64,000 nt of DNA from Pseudomonas sp. MM213 (GCF_020423045.1 NZ_CP081943.1:3596001-3660000), one strand, 5' to 3'; counted from the stretch's first letter, positions 1-9,084 are shown. Numbers and translations: made by a program. The notes: generated from the sequence alone by a model not told the origin.

Positions 1-229
1 ACAGGTCGACCAGTTTGACCACTTCGATCAGCTTGTTCAGGTTCTTGGTGATCTGCTCGATGATCTCATCGTGACCAACGGTGGTCAGCGTCAGACGCGA
101 CAAGGTCGGGTCTTCGGTTGGCGCCACGGTCAGGCTTTCGATGTTGTAGTTGCGCTGCGAGAACAGGCCGACTACACGCGACAGAGCACCGGGTTCGTTT
201 TCCAGAAGCAAGGAAATAATGTGCCGCAT
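1..229 (-). CDS. ilvH: acetolactate synthase small (regulatory) subunit, partial
   Basis: Regulatory subunit of acetohydroxyacid synthase, which confers valine feedback control on the catalytic subunit in isoleucine, valine and leucine synthesis. The visible N-terminus begins [19 protein letters not shown], an ACT domain; the first 76 codons are present and the rest lies beyond the left edge. The ATG is two bases downstream of the ilvI stop codon, so the two genes form one operon read leftward. The family usually has about 163 residues. Identification is firm although the gene is cut by the window end. Confidence 0.95.
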   Translation of the reverse strand, partial: MRHIISLLLENEPGALSRVVGLFSQRNYNIESLTVAPTEDPTLSRLTLTTVGHDEIIEQITKNLNKLIEVVKLVDL

Positions 230-231
230 GA

Positions 232-1956
232 TTAAGTACGCTCCGTCTTGCTCAGCCACATATCGCGCATGGAGCCGTCTTTGATTTGCATCGGATAGAC
301 GTGCTCGCTGGTGTCGACCGCAATATCGATGACCACCAGGCGATCCTTCATGGCGAATGCTTCTTCCATCTGCGACTTCAGATCTTTCGAGTCGGTGATG
401 CGCACGCCGACATGGCCATACGCCTCTGCCAGCTTGACGAAGTCAGGCAACGATTCCATGTAGGAGTGCGAGTGACGGCTACCGTAGCTCATGTCCTGCC
501 ACTGACGAACCATACCCAGAACGCCGTTGTTCAGGATGACGATTTTGACCGGCAAACCATATTGCAGACAGGTGGACAGTTCCTGAATGTTCATCTGGAT
601 ACTGCCCTCGCCCGTTACGCAGGCGACGTCGGCATCCGGAAAGCTCAACTTGATACCCATGGCCGCCGGGAAACCGAAGCCCATGGTGCCCAGGCCACCG
701 GAGTTGATCCAGCGGTTCGGCTTGTTGAACTTGTAGTACTGCGCCGCGAACATTTGGTGCTGACCCACGTCGGAGGCAACAAAGGCATCGCCCTTGGTCA
801 CTTCGCACAGGGTTTCGATCACGGTCTGCGGCTTGATGACACTGCCGTCGCCCTTGTCGTAAGGGAACAGGCCGCGATCACCGCGCCACTCATCAACTTG
901 CTTCCACCAACTGGCAACGGACTCCTTGTTCGGGGTCTCGCCGATTTCCTTGAGGATCGCGACCATTTCGGTCAGGACGCTTTCCACCGGACCAACGATC
1001 GGCACGTCGGCCTTGATGGTCTTGGAGATCGAAGCCGGGTCGATGTCGATGTGAATGATCTTGGCATTCGGGCAGAACTTCGACGCGCCGTTGATGACAC
1101 GATCGTCGAAGCGTGCGCCGACTGCGAGGATCACGTCAGCATGGTGCATCGCCAGGTTGGCGGTGTAGCTGCCGTGCATGCCGAGCATGCCGATGAACTG
1201 ACGGTCGGTGCCAGGGTAGGCACCCAGACCCATCAGGGTATTGGTCACTGGCAGGTTGAGCATCTTCGCCAACTCGGTCAGCGGCGCGGAGCCACCACCA
1301 AGAATCACACCGCCGCCTGCGTACATCACAGGGCGCTTGGCCGCCAGGAGCATTTCGGCTGCCTTGCGGATTTGTCCGGAGTGACCGCGAACGGCCGGGC
1401 TGTAGGAACGCAGCTTGGCTTTTTTCGGGAAGATGTATTCGAACTTCTCGGCCGGGTTGGTCATGTCTTTCGGGATATCGACAACGACCGGACCAGGACG
1501 ACCGGATTGCGCCAGGTAGAACGCTTTCTTCATGACTTCCGGGATTTCCGACGCGTGCTTGATCATGAAGCTGTGCTTCACGATCGGCCGGGAGATACCG
1601 ATCATGTCGGTTTCCTGGAACGCATCGGTGCCAACCATGTTGCTAGGCACCTGGCCGGAAATGACCACCATCGGAATGGAGTCCATGTAGGCCGTGGCAA
1701 TACCGGTAATGGCGTTGGTTGCGCCCGGGCCGGAGGTCACCAGCACCACACCGGCTTTACCAGTGGCACGGGCGTAGCCGTCAGCCATATGGGTCGCAGC
1801 CTGCTCGTGACGAACCAGGATGTGGGTCACTTCCGGTTCTTTGAACAGGGCATCGTAAACATGAAGAAGAGCACCACCCGGGTACCCGTAGATGTACTTG
1901 ACGCCTTCGTCACGCAAAAAGCGGACGAGCATCTCACCGCCAGATAAAAGCTCCAC
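232..1956 (-). CDS. ilvI: acetolactate synthase large subunit
   Basis: Thiamine-diphosphate enzyme that condenses two pyruvates to acetolactate, or pyruvate with 2-oxobutyrate to acetohydroxybutyrate, the first common step of branched-chain amino acid synthesis. The 574-residue product has the catalytic glutamate in VRHEQAATH (about residue 51), a central FAD/hydrolase-like domain, and the diphosphate-binding segment GEGSIQMN (Glu where many homologues have Asp). An in-frame GTG lies at 1965, but the GAGGTG ribosome site at 1963-1968 sits six bases before the GTG at 1956, so that start is chosen. It is followed directly by ilvH, as expected for a holoenzyme operon. Confidence 0.96.
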   Translation of the reverse strand: MELLSGGEMLVRFLRDEGVKYIYGYPGGALLHVYDALFKEPEVTHILVRHEQAATHMADGYARATGKAGVVLVTSGPGATNAITGIATAYMDSIPMVVISGQVPSNMVGTDAFQETDMIGISRPIVKHSFMIKHASEIPEVMKKAFYLAQSGRPGPVVVDIPKDMTNPAEKFEYIFPKKAKLRSYSPAVRGHSGQIRKAAEMLLAAKRPVMYAGGGVILGGGSAPLTELAKMLNLPVTNTLMGLGAYPGTDRQFIGMLGMHGSYTANLAMHHADVILAVGARFDDRVINGASKFCPNAKIIHIDIDPASISKTIKADVPIVGPVESVLTEMVAILKEIGETPNKESVASWWKQVDEWRGDRGLFPYDKGDGSVIKPQTVIETLCEVTKGDAFVASDVGQHQMFAAQYYKFNKPNRWINSGGLGTMGFGFPAAMGIKLSFPDADVACVTGEGSIQMNIQELSTCLQYGLPVKIVILNNGVLGMVRQWQDMSYGSRHSHSYMESLPDFVKLAEAYGHVGVRITDSKDLKSQMEEAFAMKDRLVVIDIAVDTSEHVYPMQIKDGSMRDMWLSKTERT

Positions 1957-2356
1957 GTTGTTCACCTCTAAAACGCCAGAATACCGCCCACATACAAGAG
2001 GACGGGTCTTAATAGGTTTACTTCTCGGCAGAGCATGAGCGACGGTGGTCGCCGACTACGTCAGCACTGACTGAGCAAGTATTGGGATCGTCCCAAGTGT
2101 TGCGGGGCTTTCCCACCCAGCGCGAGGTAACGCGTTGCGGGTGTAACAGGTCGGCGCGGATGTGCGCCTCATGATCTGCCGAGTGGGTCTGCTTCTGGCA
2201 GTCCCTCTACAGCGGACTTTGGATTCTTCTGTTTCGTCCCCTGCAAGTCAAGTCGTCAATGTGCTTTATTGAAGTAAGCACATGAGAAAGCAAGAAAAAA
2301 CCGCTAAACAGCAACTGTGTTAGCTTCAATTGCGCAACCCAATACAAGGAAATGGC
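1957..2356. promoter_or_regulatory. divergent intergenic region with putative ilvI promoter and long leader
   Basis: On the reverse strand a TTGACT (2246-2251) and an AAGAAT (2223-2228) are 17 bases apart and could be the ilvIH promoter, giving a 5' leader of about 260 bases. The leader holds a perfect small hairpin (about 2079-2096) and a 38-codon reading frame (2056-2172, reverse) whose last third contains Leu, Ile and Val codons. No terminator with a U-run is visible, so attenuation is only a possibility. The rightward gene at 2357 must be served from the same region; no clear promoter for it was recognised. Confidence 0.35.
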
Positions 2357-2776
2357 ATGCGAACGTTTTTCCTGACCGCCAGCCTGCTGATCGCCATCAG
2401 CCCTTTGTGCATGGCCGCTCAGATTTACACGTGGGTCGATGAACAAGGCGTTACCCACTTCGATGCGCAGCCGCCCCAGGGCCGGGAAGCCAAGACCGTG
2501 GTCACGCCCTCCCCTGCAAACAAGCCGGCTACGCTGCCCCGCAGTAATGCCATTGGCGATCAACAGGCCATCGATAAGACCGTTAAAAAACAGGTCGCCG
2601 AGCAGCAAGCGCAGCTAAAGGTATTCTGCGAGCAGGCGCGGACGAACCTGGCTCAACTGCAGAACAATCCGCGGATACGGGAGGATGTCGAGGGTGAGAT
2701 GCGCCGCCTGACCGACGAGCAACGTCAGGAACGGACTGCTGAAGCGCAAAGACAGATCGCTGAAAACTGCCAGTAG
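2357..2776 (+). CDS. DUF4124 domain-containing exported protein
   Basis: A 139-residue protein with a signal peptide (MRTFFLTASLLIAISPLCMA) followed by the DUF4124 signature QIYTWVDEQGVTHF, a short beta-rich module common in exported gamma-proteobacterial proteins. The C-terminal half is charged and helical with two cysteines (CEQ near the middle, ENCQ at the end). The ATG at 2357 is preferred over an upstream GTG at 2330 because AAGGA at 2346-2350 is six bases away and the signal peptide then starts correctly. The function is unknown. It converges with the YqcC gene across a REPIN. Confidence 0.85.
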   Translation: MRTFFLTASLLIAISPLCMAAQIYTWVDEQGVTHFDAQPPQGREAKTVVTPSPANKPATLPRSNAIGDQQAIDKTVKKQVAEQQAQLKVFCEQARTNLAQLQNNPRIREDVEGEMRRLTDEQRQERTAEAQRQIAENCQ

Positions 2777-2781
2777 ATACC

Positions 2782-2887
2782 TGTAGGAGCAGAGCTTGCT
2801 CCGGGCGGCGTTCCGACGAAGGCGGCGTAACATTCAACATATCTTTTGAATGTTACGCCGCCTTCGCGAGCAAGCTCTGCTCCTACA
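2782..2887. repeat. REPIN (paired inverted REP palindromes)
   Basis: TGTAGGAGC...GCTCCTACA ends face outward and enclose a long internal inverted repeat (about 2818-2863, containing GGCGGCGTAACATTCAA and its complement). It lies between the converging DUF4124 and YqcC genes and could stop transcription from both sides, although no U-run follows. Confidence 0.9.
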
Positions 2888-2898
2888 AGAAATCGGGG

Positions 2899-3234
2899 TC
2901 AGCGGGAGGCGGTGATCAGTTGGTCGAACTCTTTGAGCAGCACCTGCAACTGCCGATCCTTGCCCTGGACATTGCGGCTGGCGAAGACCATTTCCGCCAT
3001 CTCCTGAATGCCCGAGGCATTGGGCAACGGCAAATCCTGCTCGAGGATCGCTTTCATGCGCGGCAGGAAGATCCATTGCAGCCACTGCTCGAAATCCAGC
3101 GTATCGACCGAGAACGGCTCGACACTGGACAGCGCTTCAACCGATGGCGAGACATCGTCCCACCACCCCTGAACCCGCAACTCGCGCTCGATCAACAACA
3201 GCTGCTCGGCAATTTTCGGAAAGCGTGCGTCCAT
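2899..3234 (-). CDS. YqcC family protein
   Basis: A 111-residue all-helical protein of the YqcC family, recognised from the RELRVQGWWDD, FSVDTLDFEQWLQWIFLPRM and NASGIQEMAE segments. No biochemical role is established; in enterobacteria the relative sits beside a tRNA pseudouridine synthase. Here it is the last gene of mrcB-lpoP-yqcC. Its ATG at 3234 shares one base with the lpoP stop codon, implying coupled translation; a GTG at 3237 is an alternative start. No signal peptide or membrane helix is seen. Confidence 0.85.
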   Translation of the reverse strand: MDARFPKIAEQLLLIERELRVQGWWDDVSPSVEALSSVEPFSVDTLDFEQWLQWIFLPRMKAILEQDLPLPNASGIQEMAEMVFASRNVQGKDRQLQVLLKEFDQLITASR

Positions 3235-3968
3235 CACAGCGAAACCTTGGCCTTCTGACGGGCCAGTGCAGCGCCAGCGGAATCACCCTGCTTATCACGT
3301 GCCTGACCGATCAATTCCCACAGACTGGCCTGAAGTGCCGGACGCCCATTGGCGAGGGTTAGACCACGACGAGCGAACTGCTCGGCTTGTGCCGCATCAC
3401 CTTGGGCCATGCGAACCTGCGCCAGACGATAAAGCACTTGCGGCTCGCGCGGTGCAACACGCTGGGCGCGCTCCAGACTGGAAGAAGCACCGTTGAGGTC
3501 ACCGCCAGCCTGTTGCTGCTGAGCAGTGGTCAGCAGCGCCAATACCGGACCGTCCAGTTGTTCATCGGCTGACAGGCCACCGACGCTCGACGAAGGAATC
3601 CCGCTCGGTGTCGATGGCATGCTGTAGCTGCCCTGATTGATCGGGGCCGACTGGACTGGCGAAGTGTCGATCGGACCCGAAGTGATCGGGCCTGGCGTAA
3701 TCGGCGAAGTGCTGATCGGTGCCGATGCAACTGCACCGCCACCCGGCACCATCACCACGACGCCGGTGTCACCTTGCGGGATCGCCTGGGTCTGGGATTG
3801 CACAGGACGTTTAACCGTCGTTTGACGAAAACCGCCATTGGCCGAAACACGTTCACTGTTGGAAACGGCGCTGCCGGAATCCACAACCGGAATCGAACCA
3901 CGCTGTACGCTGGAGCAACCGCTGAGCAAAGCCACGGCGGCAACCGCTGGAATCAACCATTTGTTCAC
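3234..3968 (-). CDS. lpoP: outer-membrane lipoprotein activator of PBP1b (LpoP-like, TPR)
   Basis: A 244-residue lipoprotein with a signal peptide and lipobox LLSGC near residue 18. A low-complexity Pro/Ser/Thr/Ile linker (roughly residues 75-125, recurring SPI/GPI units) is followed by a C-terminal tetratricopeptide-repeat domain (AQRVAPREPQVLYRLAQVRM and following helices). In P. aeruginosa the TPR lipoprotein encoded directly after the PBP1b gene is LpoP, which activates that synthase from the outer membrane. The same position, lipobox, linker and TPR support this name. It starts 16 bases after the mrcB stop. Without an alignment the assignment rests on architecture and synteny. Confidence 0.82.
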   Translation of the reverse strand: MNKWLIPAVAAVALLSGCSSVQRGSIPVVDSGSAVSNSERVSANGGFRQTTVKRPVQSQTQAIPQGDTGVVVMVPGGGAVASAPISTSPITPGPITSGPIDTSPVQSAPINQGSYSMPSTPSGIPSSSVGGLSADEQLDGPVLALLTTAQQQQAGGDLNGASSSLERAQRVAPREPQVLYRLAQVRMAQGDAAQAEQFARRGLTLANGRPALQASLWELIGQARDKQGDSAGAALARQKAKVSL

Positions 3969-3984
3969 TTGAAACCCTCTTTGC

Positions 3985-6309
3985 TTAATTCATCCAGCCC
4001 TTGACCCAATCCATCACCGTTTCACCGTTAACAGGGCTTTCGCCACCACAAGCAGCGCCGGGAGGCGGTTCGCTGCCGCGAATATACGGCATCTGCACGG
4101 CGCCTGGGCAGTTGGCATCAGAGCCTTGTCCGGTATGTGAATCGACCCAAGCCTGAACCACATTATCCGGCTGCGGCATGTCCAGCGGCAACGGATCGGC
4201 CTTGCGCATGAAACTGGTCCAGACCTGCAACGCGCCAGTGGCACCGGTAAACGGTGTCTTGCCGTTGTCATCGCGACCCAGCCACACCACCGCCAGCAAA
4301 TCCTGACTGAAGCCGGCGAACCAGCTGTCTCGCGAATCGTTACTGGTACCGGTCTTGCCCGCCAGCGTCAGGGTTTTCGGTAACACGTTGTAAACCGAAC
4401 TGCCGGTGCCTTCGCGCATGACCCGCTGCATGGCACTCTGGATCAGGTAAATGGACGCCGGATCGAAACGCTGCTGAATCTGGAACGGATAGCGCTTGAG
4501 CGGCTCGCCTTCCGCCGTCAGCACGCTACGAATCCCGCGCATCGGTGTATTGAAGCCACCGTTGGCGAGGGTCTGGTACATGGTCGCCACTTCGATCGGG
4601 GTCATGCCGCCGGCACCCAGCAGCATCGACGGGAATGCCGGAAACTCGCGACTCACCCCCAGGCGCGCCAGTGTCTTCAAGACATTCGGCACGCCCACCG
4701 CCAACCCGAGACGCGCGGTCGACAGGTTGTAGGAGTGCGCCAGGCCCTGATAAAGGAAAACAGTGCCATGGGAGCGGCGATCATAGTTTTGCGGTTTCCA
4801 GACCTGCCCGTCCGCGCCTTTTACCGAGAAGGATTCGTCTGACAGCCAACTGGTCAACGTGTACTGGCTAGGTTTCTCAAGGGCTGTCAGATAAACCGCC
4901 GGCTTGATCAACGAACCGATCGGTCGCACAGCATCCAGCGCCCGGTTGAAACCGGCGAAGCTCGCCTGGCGACTGCCGATCATCGCCTGGACCTCACCGG
5001 TTTCCGGGTTGGTCACCACCATCGCCGCTTCAACGTCATCGGAACCTTTGCGGCCGGACAAGCGCTTGAACGTATCGTTGACCGACGCTTCAGCCTTCAT
5101 CTGCAAAATAGGATCGAAACTGGTGAAGATCCGCAGGCCTTCTTCGGTCAAGTCTTCGTCGCGATAGTCTTCGCGCAGTTGACGTTTAACCAGATCGAGA
5201 AACCCAGGGAACGAACTGTCGGCCAGTTTGCCGCGCGTCGTCACGCCCAAAGGCATTTTCTTCGCCGCCGCGACCTGCTCGGCGGTGGCGACGCCTTGCT
5301 GCTCAAGCACATCGAGCACCAGGTTGCGCCGCTCGAGCGCCCGCTCCGGATTGCGACGCGGGTTGTAATAGGACGGTCCCTTGACCATGCCCACCAGCAT
5401 CGCGACTTGATGCAGTTTCAGCTCGGACAACGGCTGCCCGAAGAAGAACTGGCTGGCGAGGCCGAAACCGTGCACCGCGCGCTGGCCATCCTGACCGACG
5501 AACACTTCATTGAGGTAGGCCTCAAGAATCTCCCGCTTGTCGTAATGCAGCTCAAGCAGCATCGCCATCATGGCTTCGGTGAGTTTGCGGCTCAGGCTGC
5601 GTTCGCTGGTCAGGTAGAAGTTCTTGACCAACTGTTGCGTCAGGGTACTACCGCCCTGGGTCATCTTGCCGCCAGAGGTGTTGACCCAGATGGCGCGGAC
5701 AATCGACTTCGGCGACACGCCCCAGTGGCTATAGAAGTCCCGGTCTTCTACAGCGACCAGGGTTTCCAGCAGATACGGCGGCACCTGATCGATGTTGATC
5801 AGAATGCGGTCTTCGAGATTCTTCGGATAAATCCCGCCGATCAGCAGCGGTTCCAGCCGCACCACAGAAAGCTTCGAACCATTGGTCGCTGAAAGTTCGG
5901 CCACGTAGTCGCCGGAGAAGCGCACGCGTACGGGCTGGGCGTTCTCCATGCCTTCATAGAACTGGAAACCACGGGTATTCAAGTCAACGGTGTTGCCGTT
6001 GACCGCTGCTGCGCCGGGGCCGTTGCTCACGCTTTCGCGGCGATAGCCCAGGGCGTCAAGCTCGGTGAGGAAGTCTTCCTTGCTCAGCTTCTGGCCGGTG
6101 AACAGCTCAAGCGGGCGCGCATATACCTTGGCCGGGATAGTCCAGCGCTTGCCGGAGAACTTCTCCTGGACAATAGCGTCGAGGTAAACCGCGAACCCGG
6201 CGAGCACCACAAGGCCGACCAGACTGAGTTTAAGGGCCCAGCCCAGCCAAGGGCGCAGGCCCCTGGAAGGTGGTTTTTTGGGGGTACGGGGGGATCGAGT
6301 ACGAGTCAT
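3985..6309 (-). CDS. mrcB: bifunctional penicillin-binding protein 1b
   Basis: Class A PBP that polymerises lipid II and crosslinks peptidoglycan at the inner membrane. The 774-residue product has a basic cytoplasmic tail, one membrane helix (about 27-45), a UB2H-type region, a GT51 transglycosylase domain with catalytic Glu in EDRDFYSHWG (188 onward), and a transpeptidase domain with SLIK (Ser466), SYN (526-528) and KTGTS (652 onward). All catalytic motifs are intact. The lipoprotein gene downstream is its predicted activator. The ATG opens just after the divergent kinase gene region, and the Arg/Pro-rich N-terminus is normal for the family. Confidence 0.97.
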   Translation of the reverse strand: MTRTRSPRTPKKPPSRGLRPWLGWALKLSLVGLVVLAGFAVYLDAIVQEKFSGKRWTIPAKVYARPLELFTGQKLSKEDFLTELDALGYRRESVSNGPGAAAVNGNTVDLNTRGFQFYEGMENAQPVRVRFSGDYVAELSATNGSKLSVVRLEPLLIGGIYPKNLEDRILINIDQVPPYLLETLVAVEDRDFYSHWGVSPKSIVRAIWVNTSGGKMTQGGSTLTQQLVKNFYLTSERSLSRKLTEAMMAMLLELHYDKREILEAYLNEVFVGQDGQRAVHGFGLASQFFFGQPLSELKLHQVAMLVGMVKGPSYYNPRRNPERALERRNLVLDVLEQQGVATAEQVAAAKKMPLGVTTRGKLADSSFPGFLDLVKRQLREDYRDEDLTEEGLRIFTSFDPILQMKAEASVNDTFKRLSGRKGSDDVEAAMVVTNPETGEVQAMIGSRQASFAGFNRALDAVRPIGSLIKPAVYLTALEKPSQYTLTSWLSDESFSVKGADGQVWKPQNYDRRSHGTVFLYQGLAHSYNLSTARLGLAVGVPNVLKTLARLGVSREFPAFPSMLLGAGGMTPIEVATMYQTLANGGFNTPMRGIRSVLTAEGEPLKRYPFQIQQRFDPASIYLIQSAMQRVMREGTGSSVYNVLPKTLTLAGKTGTSNDSRDSWFAGFSQDLLAVVWLGRDDNGKTPFTGATGALQVWTSFMRKADPLPLDMPQPDNVVQAWVDSHTGQGSDANCPGAVQMPYIRGSEPPPGAACGGESPVNGETVMDWVKGWMN

Positions 6310-6426
6310 GGCGCCGGATTATACGCACTTTATTCATACTCAACAGGAGCCCGCCGAGGTTTGCGTCGGGCGGACTTGCGGCCATAATGGCGGCCGTGAA
6401 TTTTCCCAGACTCTGAAGGAACGCCT

Positions 6427-7983
6427 GTGAGCCAGCCCCTGATCGCCGCCCTGCAAAACCCGGCCCTTTACCCGCATCCGGTAGACGGGTTCCAGCTCAT
6501 CGAAACCCACATCTCCTGGGTCATTCTCACAGGCGCTTTCGCTTATAAAGTGAAGAAGCCCGTCAACTTCGGCTTCCTCGACTTCACCAGCCTCGATGCC
6601 CGCGAGCATTTCTGTGGTGAAGAACTGCGCCTGAACCAGCGCCTGACCAATGATTTGTATCTCGAAGTATTGCCGATTACCGGCAGCGCCGAAGCGCCAC
6701 AACTGGGCGGCGACGGTCCGGTCATCGAATACGCGCTGAAAATGCGTCAGTTCCCACAGAGCCAACTGCTCAGCACGCTGCAAGCCAACGGCGAATTGAC
6801 CACCGCGCACATCGACGAGATGGCCGCACAGATTGCGCAATTCCACCTCACCGCACCAAAAGTGCCTGCGGAACACGAAGCCGGCACGCCGGACAGCGTC
6901 ATGGCGCCGGTGCGGCAGAACTTCGAGCAGATCCGCCCGTTCCTGAATGACAAGGCGGACCTGCTGCAACTCGATGCCTTGCAAGCCTGGGCCGAAAGCA
7001 GCTTCGAACGCCTCAAGCCACTGTTTGCCCAGCGCAAGGCCGAGGGGTTCATCCGCGAGTGTCACGGTGACATCCATCTGGGCAACGCCACCGTGATCGA
7101 TGGCAAGGTCGTGATCTTCGACTGCATCGAATTCAACGAGCCGTTCCGCTTCACCGACGTCTATGCCGACACCGGTTTCCTGGCGATGGACCTTGAAGAC
7201 CGTGGCCTGAAGAGCCTGGCCCGTCGTTTTATCAGCCAATACCTGGAGTTGACCGGCGATTACCAGGGCCTGGAACTGCTGAACTTCTATAAAGCCTACC
7301 GTGCGCTGGTTCGCGCCAAGGTCAGCCTGTTCAGCATGCCGGCCGAGGCCGACCCGGTGCAGCGCGCTACTACCCTGCGCCAGTACCGCAACTATGCAAA
7401 CCTGGCGGAAAGCTACAGCACCATTCCTTCGCGCTTCATGGCCATCACCCACGGCGTTTCCGCTGTTGGCAAAAGCCACGTGGCCATGCGCCTGGTGGAA
7501 GCGCTGGGCGCAATTCGCCTGCGCTCCGACGTCGAGCGCAAACGCCTGTTCGGCGAACAAACTGTCGCCAACGATCCGCAAGCCGGCATTTATAGCGCCG
7601 ACGCCAGCGCCGCAACCTACACTCGCCTGCATGAAATCGCCGCGGTCATCCTGCGCGCCGGTTTCCCGGTGGTAGTCGATGCCACTTACCTCAAGCGCGA
7701 CCAGCGCGACGGCGCGGCGAAAATTGCCGAAGCCACCGGCGCGCCGTTCCTGATCCTTGATTGCAACGCGCCACAAGCGGTGATCGAAAGCTGGCTGGCC
7801 CTGCGTCAGGCAGACAAGAAGGATCCGTCCGACGCCAACCTGGCCGTTATCGAAGCGCAGCAAGCCAATCGTGAAGCCCTGACGCCAGAAGAGATTCTGT
7901 GCAGCAAACGCGTACAGACCAATGAAAGCGGGACCCTCGACACCGTCGTTGCGCAAATTCGCCAACGCCTGCCAGGCCTGTAA
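6427..7983 (+). CDS. bifunctional APH-like kinase / AAA ATP-binding protein
   Basis: A 518-residue fusion. The N-terminal two thirds resemble the aminoglycoside phosphotransferase/choline kinase fold, with catalytic-loop HGDIHLGNATV and metal-binding IFDCIEF near residues 215-240. The C-terminal third is a P-loop kinase of the zeta-toxin/gluconokinase-like type with Walker A GVSAVGKSH near residue 345 and VVDATYLKRDQR. The family is widespread (COG2187 fused to COG0645) but its substrate is unknown; antibiotic resistance should not be assumed. It starts with GTG, six bases after AAGGAA, and is divergent from mrcB. Confidence 0.85.
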   Translation: MSQPLIAALQNPALYPHPVDGFQLIETHISWVILTGAFAYKVKKPVNFGFLDFTSLDAREHFCGEELRLNQRLTNDLYLEVLPITGSAEAPQLGGDGPVIEYALKMRQFPQSQLLSTLQANGELTTAHIDEMAAQIAQFHLTAPKVPAEHEAGTPDSVMAPVRQNFEQIRPFLNDKADLLQLDALQAWAESSFERLKPLFAQRKAEGFIRECHGDIHLGNATVIDGKVVIFDCIEFNEPFRFTDVYADTGFLAMDLEDRGLKSLARRFISQYLELTGDYQGLELLNFYKAYRALVRAKVSLFSMPAEADPVQRATTLRQYRNYANLAESYSTIPSRFMAITHGVSAVGKSHVAMRLVEALGAIRLRSDVERKRLFGEQTVANDPQAGIYSADASAATYTRLHEIAAVILRAGFPVVVDATYLKRDQRDGAAKIAEATGAPFLILDCNAPQAVIESWLALRQADKKDPSDANLAVIEAQQANREALTPEEILCSKRVQTNESGTLDTVVAQIRQRLPGL

Positions 7984-7993
7984 GAAAGTATTT

Positions 7994-8025
7994 CAGCCGT
8001 GAAGCCTTCGCCGGCTTCACGGCTG
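7994..8025 (+). terminator. strong hairpin after the APH/AAA gene
   Basis: CAGCCGTGAAGCC and GGCTTCACGGCTG form a 13-bp perfect stem with a six-base loop, 11 bases after the stop codon. No U-run follows, so it may be an imperfect terminator or an mRNA-protecting hairpin. Confidence 0.45.
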
Positions 8026-8074
8026 TCAAATAGTGGCACTATACTGGCGTCATAAAACCAACAGGTGATGTGAC

Positions 8075-8419
8075 ATGAGCCAGCCGAAACTTCTCGACAC
8101 CCCGCTTTATGCCTTACTGCACAAAGACGACATCACAGGTTTCAACAACGAACGTCCAAAAGACGGACCTATCGACATGGTCGGTGGTGACTTCCGAGGC
8201 CTGGACCTGCGCGAACTGAATGCCGACGGCATCGACTTTACCGATGCTTACTTCCGCTCGGCCGACTTGCGCGGCATCGATTTCAGTAACTCAAACCTGG
8301 AAGGCGCAAGCCTGGCCCACGCGCAGATCTCCGGCGCCTACTTTCCACGAGAGCTGAGTGCCGACGAAATTCTGATGTCGATGAATTTCGGTACACGCCT
8401 GCGTTATCGAACCCGTTAA
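8075..8419 (+). CDS. pentapeptide repeat-containing protein
   Basis: A 114-residue cytoplasmic protein whose middle (about residues 38-90) reads as consecutive A(D/N)LxX units: DFRGLDLRELNADGIDF, DAYFRSADLRGIDFS and NSNLEGASLAHAQISG. This predicts a short right-handed quadrilateral beta-helix. It is much smaller than the DNA-gyrase-protecting Qnr/MfpA proteins (about 190-220 residues), and no function can be assigned. The ATG follows CAGGTGATG, a plausible ribosome site. It appears to be a single-gene unit. Confidence 0.85.
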   Translation: MSQPKLLDTPLYALLHKDDITGFNNERPKDGPIDMVGGDFRGLDLRELNADGIDFTDAYFRSADLRGIDFSNSNLEGASLAHAQISGAYFPRELSADEILMSMNFGTRLRYRTR

Positions 8420-8677
8420 AAACGACCGATAACTGACATGTCCAGTGCTCAGCCTTGGCGCCCCCCGCCTTGCGCTGGACTGTGGGTGTTTTCAGCTTGA
8501 GAACTTGACGCCCTTCCGCCTTTTCCTACCTTGCTCGCGTATTTTTACGCTGCACATCGGAGTCGCTTCTTAGAAGCATTTGCTCCGAAACCGACCAAAC
8601 AATCACGCTTTTCCTACTGATGGCTACACTCCTCAGAAGCTTGCCCACGCACCGTTCGGCCGTCGCAAGGAGGCTTG

Positions 8678-8950
8678 ATGAATGATGAACTGCAGCACCT
8701 GAAGAATCTTGGCAAGACATCGGCGCAGTGGCTGCATGCCGTGGGCATCCACAGCGCCTCGGACTTGCGTCGCCTGGGGGCGGTGGATGCCTATCGGGCT
8801 GTGCGCACGCGCGGGTTCCGGGCATCCAAGGTGTTGTTATATGCGATCGAAGGCGCGCTGATGGATGTGCATTGGAACGACATCCCCGCTGAGCGCAAGG
8901 AAGCCCTGAATAAACAGTTGGAAGCGATCTCGTCACGCCACAAGAATTGA
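8678..8950 (+). CDS. TfoX C-terminal domain-containing protein
   Basis: A 90-residue protein matching only the C-terminal (helix-hairpin-helix-like) half of TfoX/Sxy: LKNLGKTSAQWLHAVGIHS, DLRRLGAVDAYRAVR and ALMDVHWNDIPAERKEAL. Full TfoX regulates competence in Haemophilus and Vibrio; the stand-alone C-terminal domain has no known role in Pseudomonas. AAGGAGG at 8667-8673 ends four bases before the ATG at 8678, making this start better than the TTG at 8675. The stop codon overlaps a possible small downstream frame. Confidence 0.85.
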   Translation: MNDELQHLKNLGKTSAQWLHAVGIHSASDLRRLGAVDAYRAVRTRGFRASKVLLYAIEGALMDVHWNDIPAERKEALNKQLEAISSRHKN

Positions 8951-9084
8951 ACGGGAGCGAAGGAGAGTTTCTCAGCCTCACTCAAGGCAATCCGAAGATC
9001 GCCCACAGCCTGATCGAGAGCGTGGACCGACGCATTGACCTGCTGAACAAGCACACCACGCAGCTGAGCTCATCAGGAATGTAG
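8947..9084 (+). CDS. possible 45-residue ORF or gene remnant
   Basis: This open frame begins with a TTG overlapping the TfoX-domain stop codon and ends with TAG. It shows host-like codons with high GC at third positions (for example the stretch encoding KIAHSLIESVDRRIDLLNKH). The predicted peptide is helical and charged. There is no good ribosome site or ATG, so it is either translated by coupling or is the surviving 3' end of a lost gene. No family was recognised. Confidence 0.3.
   Translation: MNGSEGEFLSLTQGNPKIAHSLIESVDRRIDLLNKHTTQLSSSGM

Noticed and set aside
286..1947. Long open frame (553 codons) antisense to ilvI
   Set aside because: It mirrors the codon structure of ilvI, has no ribosome site, and its His/Arg/Val-rich composition is typical of an antisense shadow in GC-rich DNA.
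6427..7983. Calling this gene an aminoglycoside resistance determinant
   Set aside because: Only the general APH fold is shared; the fusion with a P-loop kinase and the core-genome setting point to a housekeeping role.
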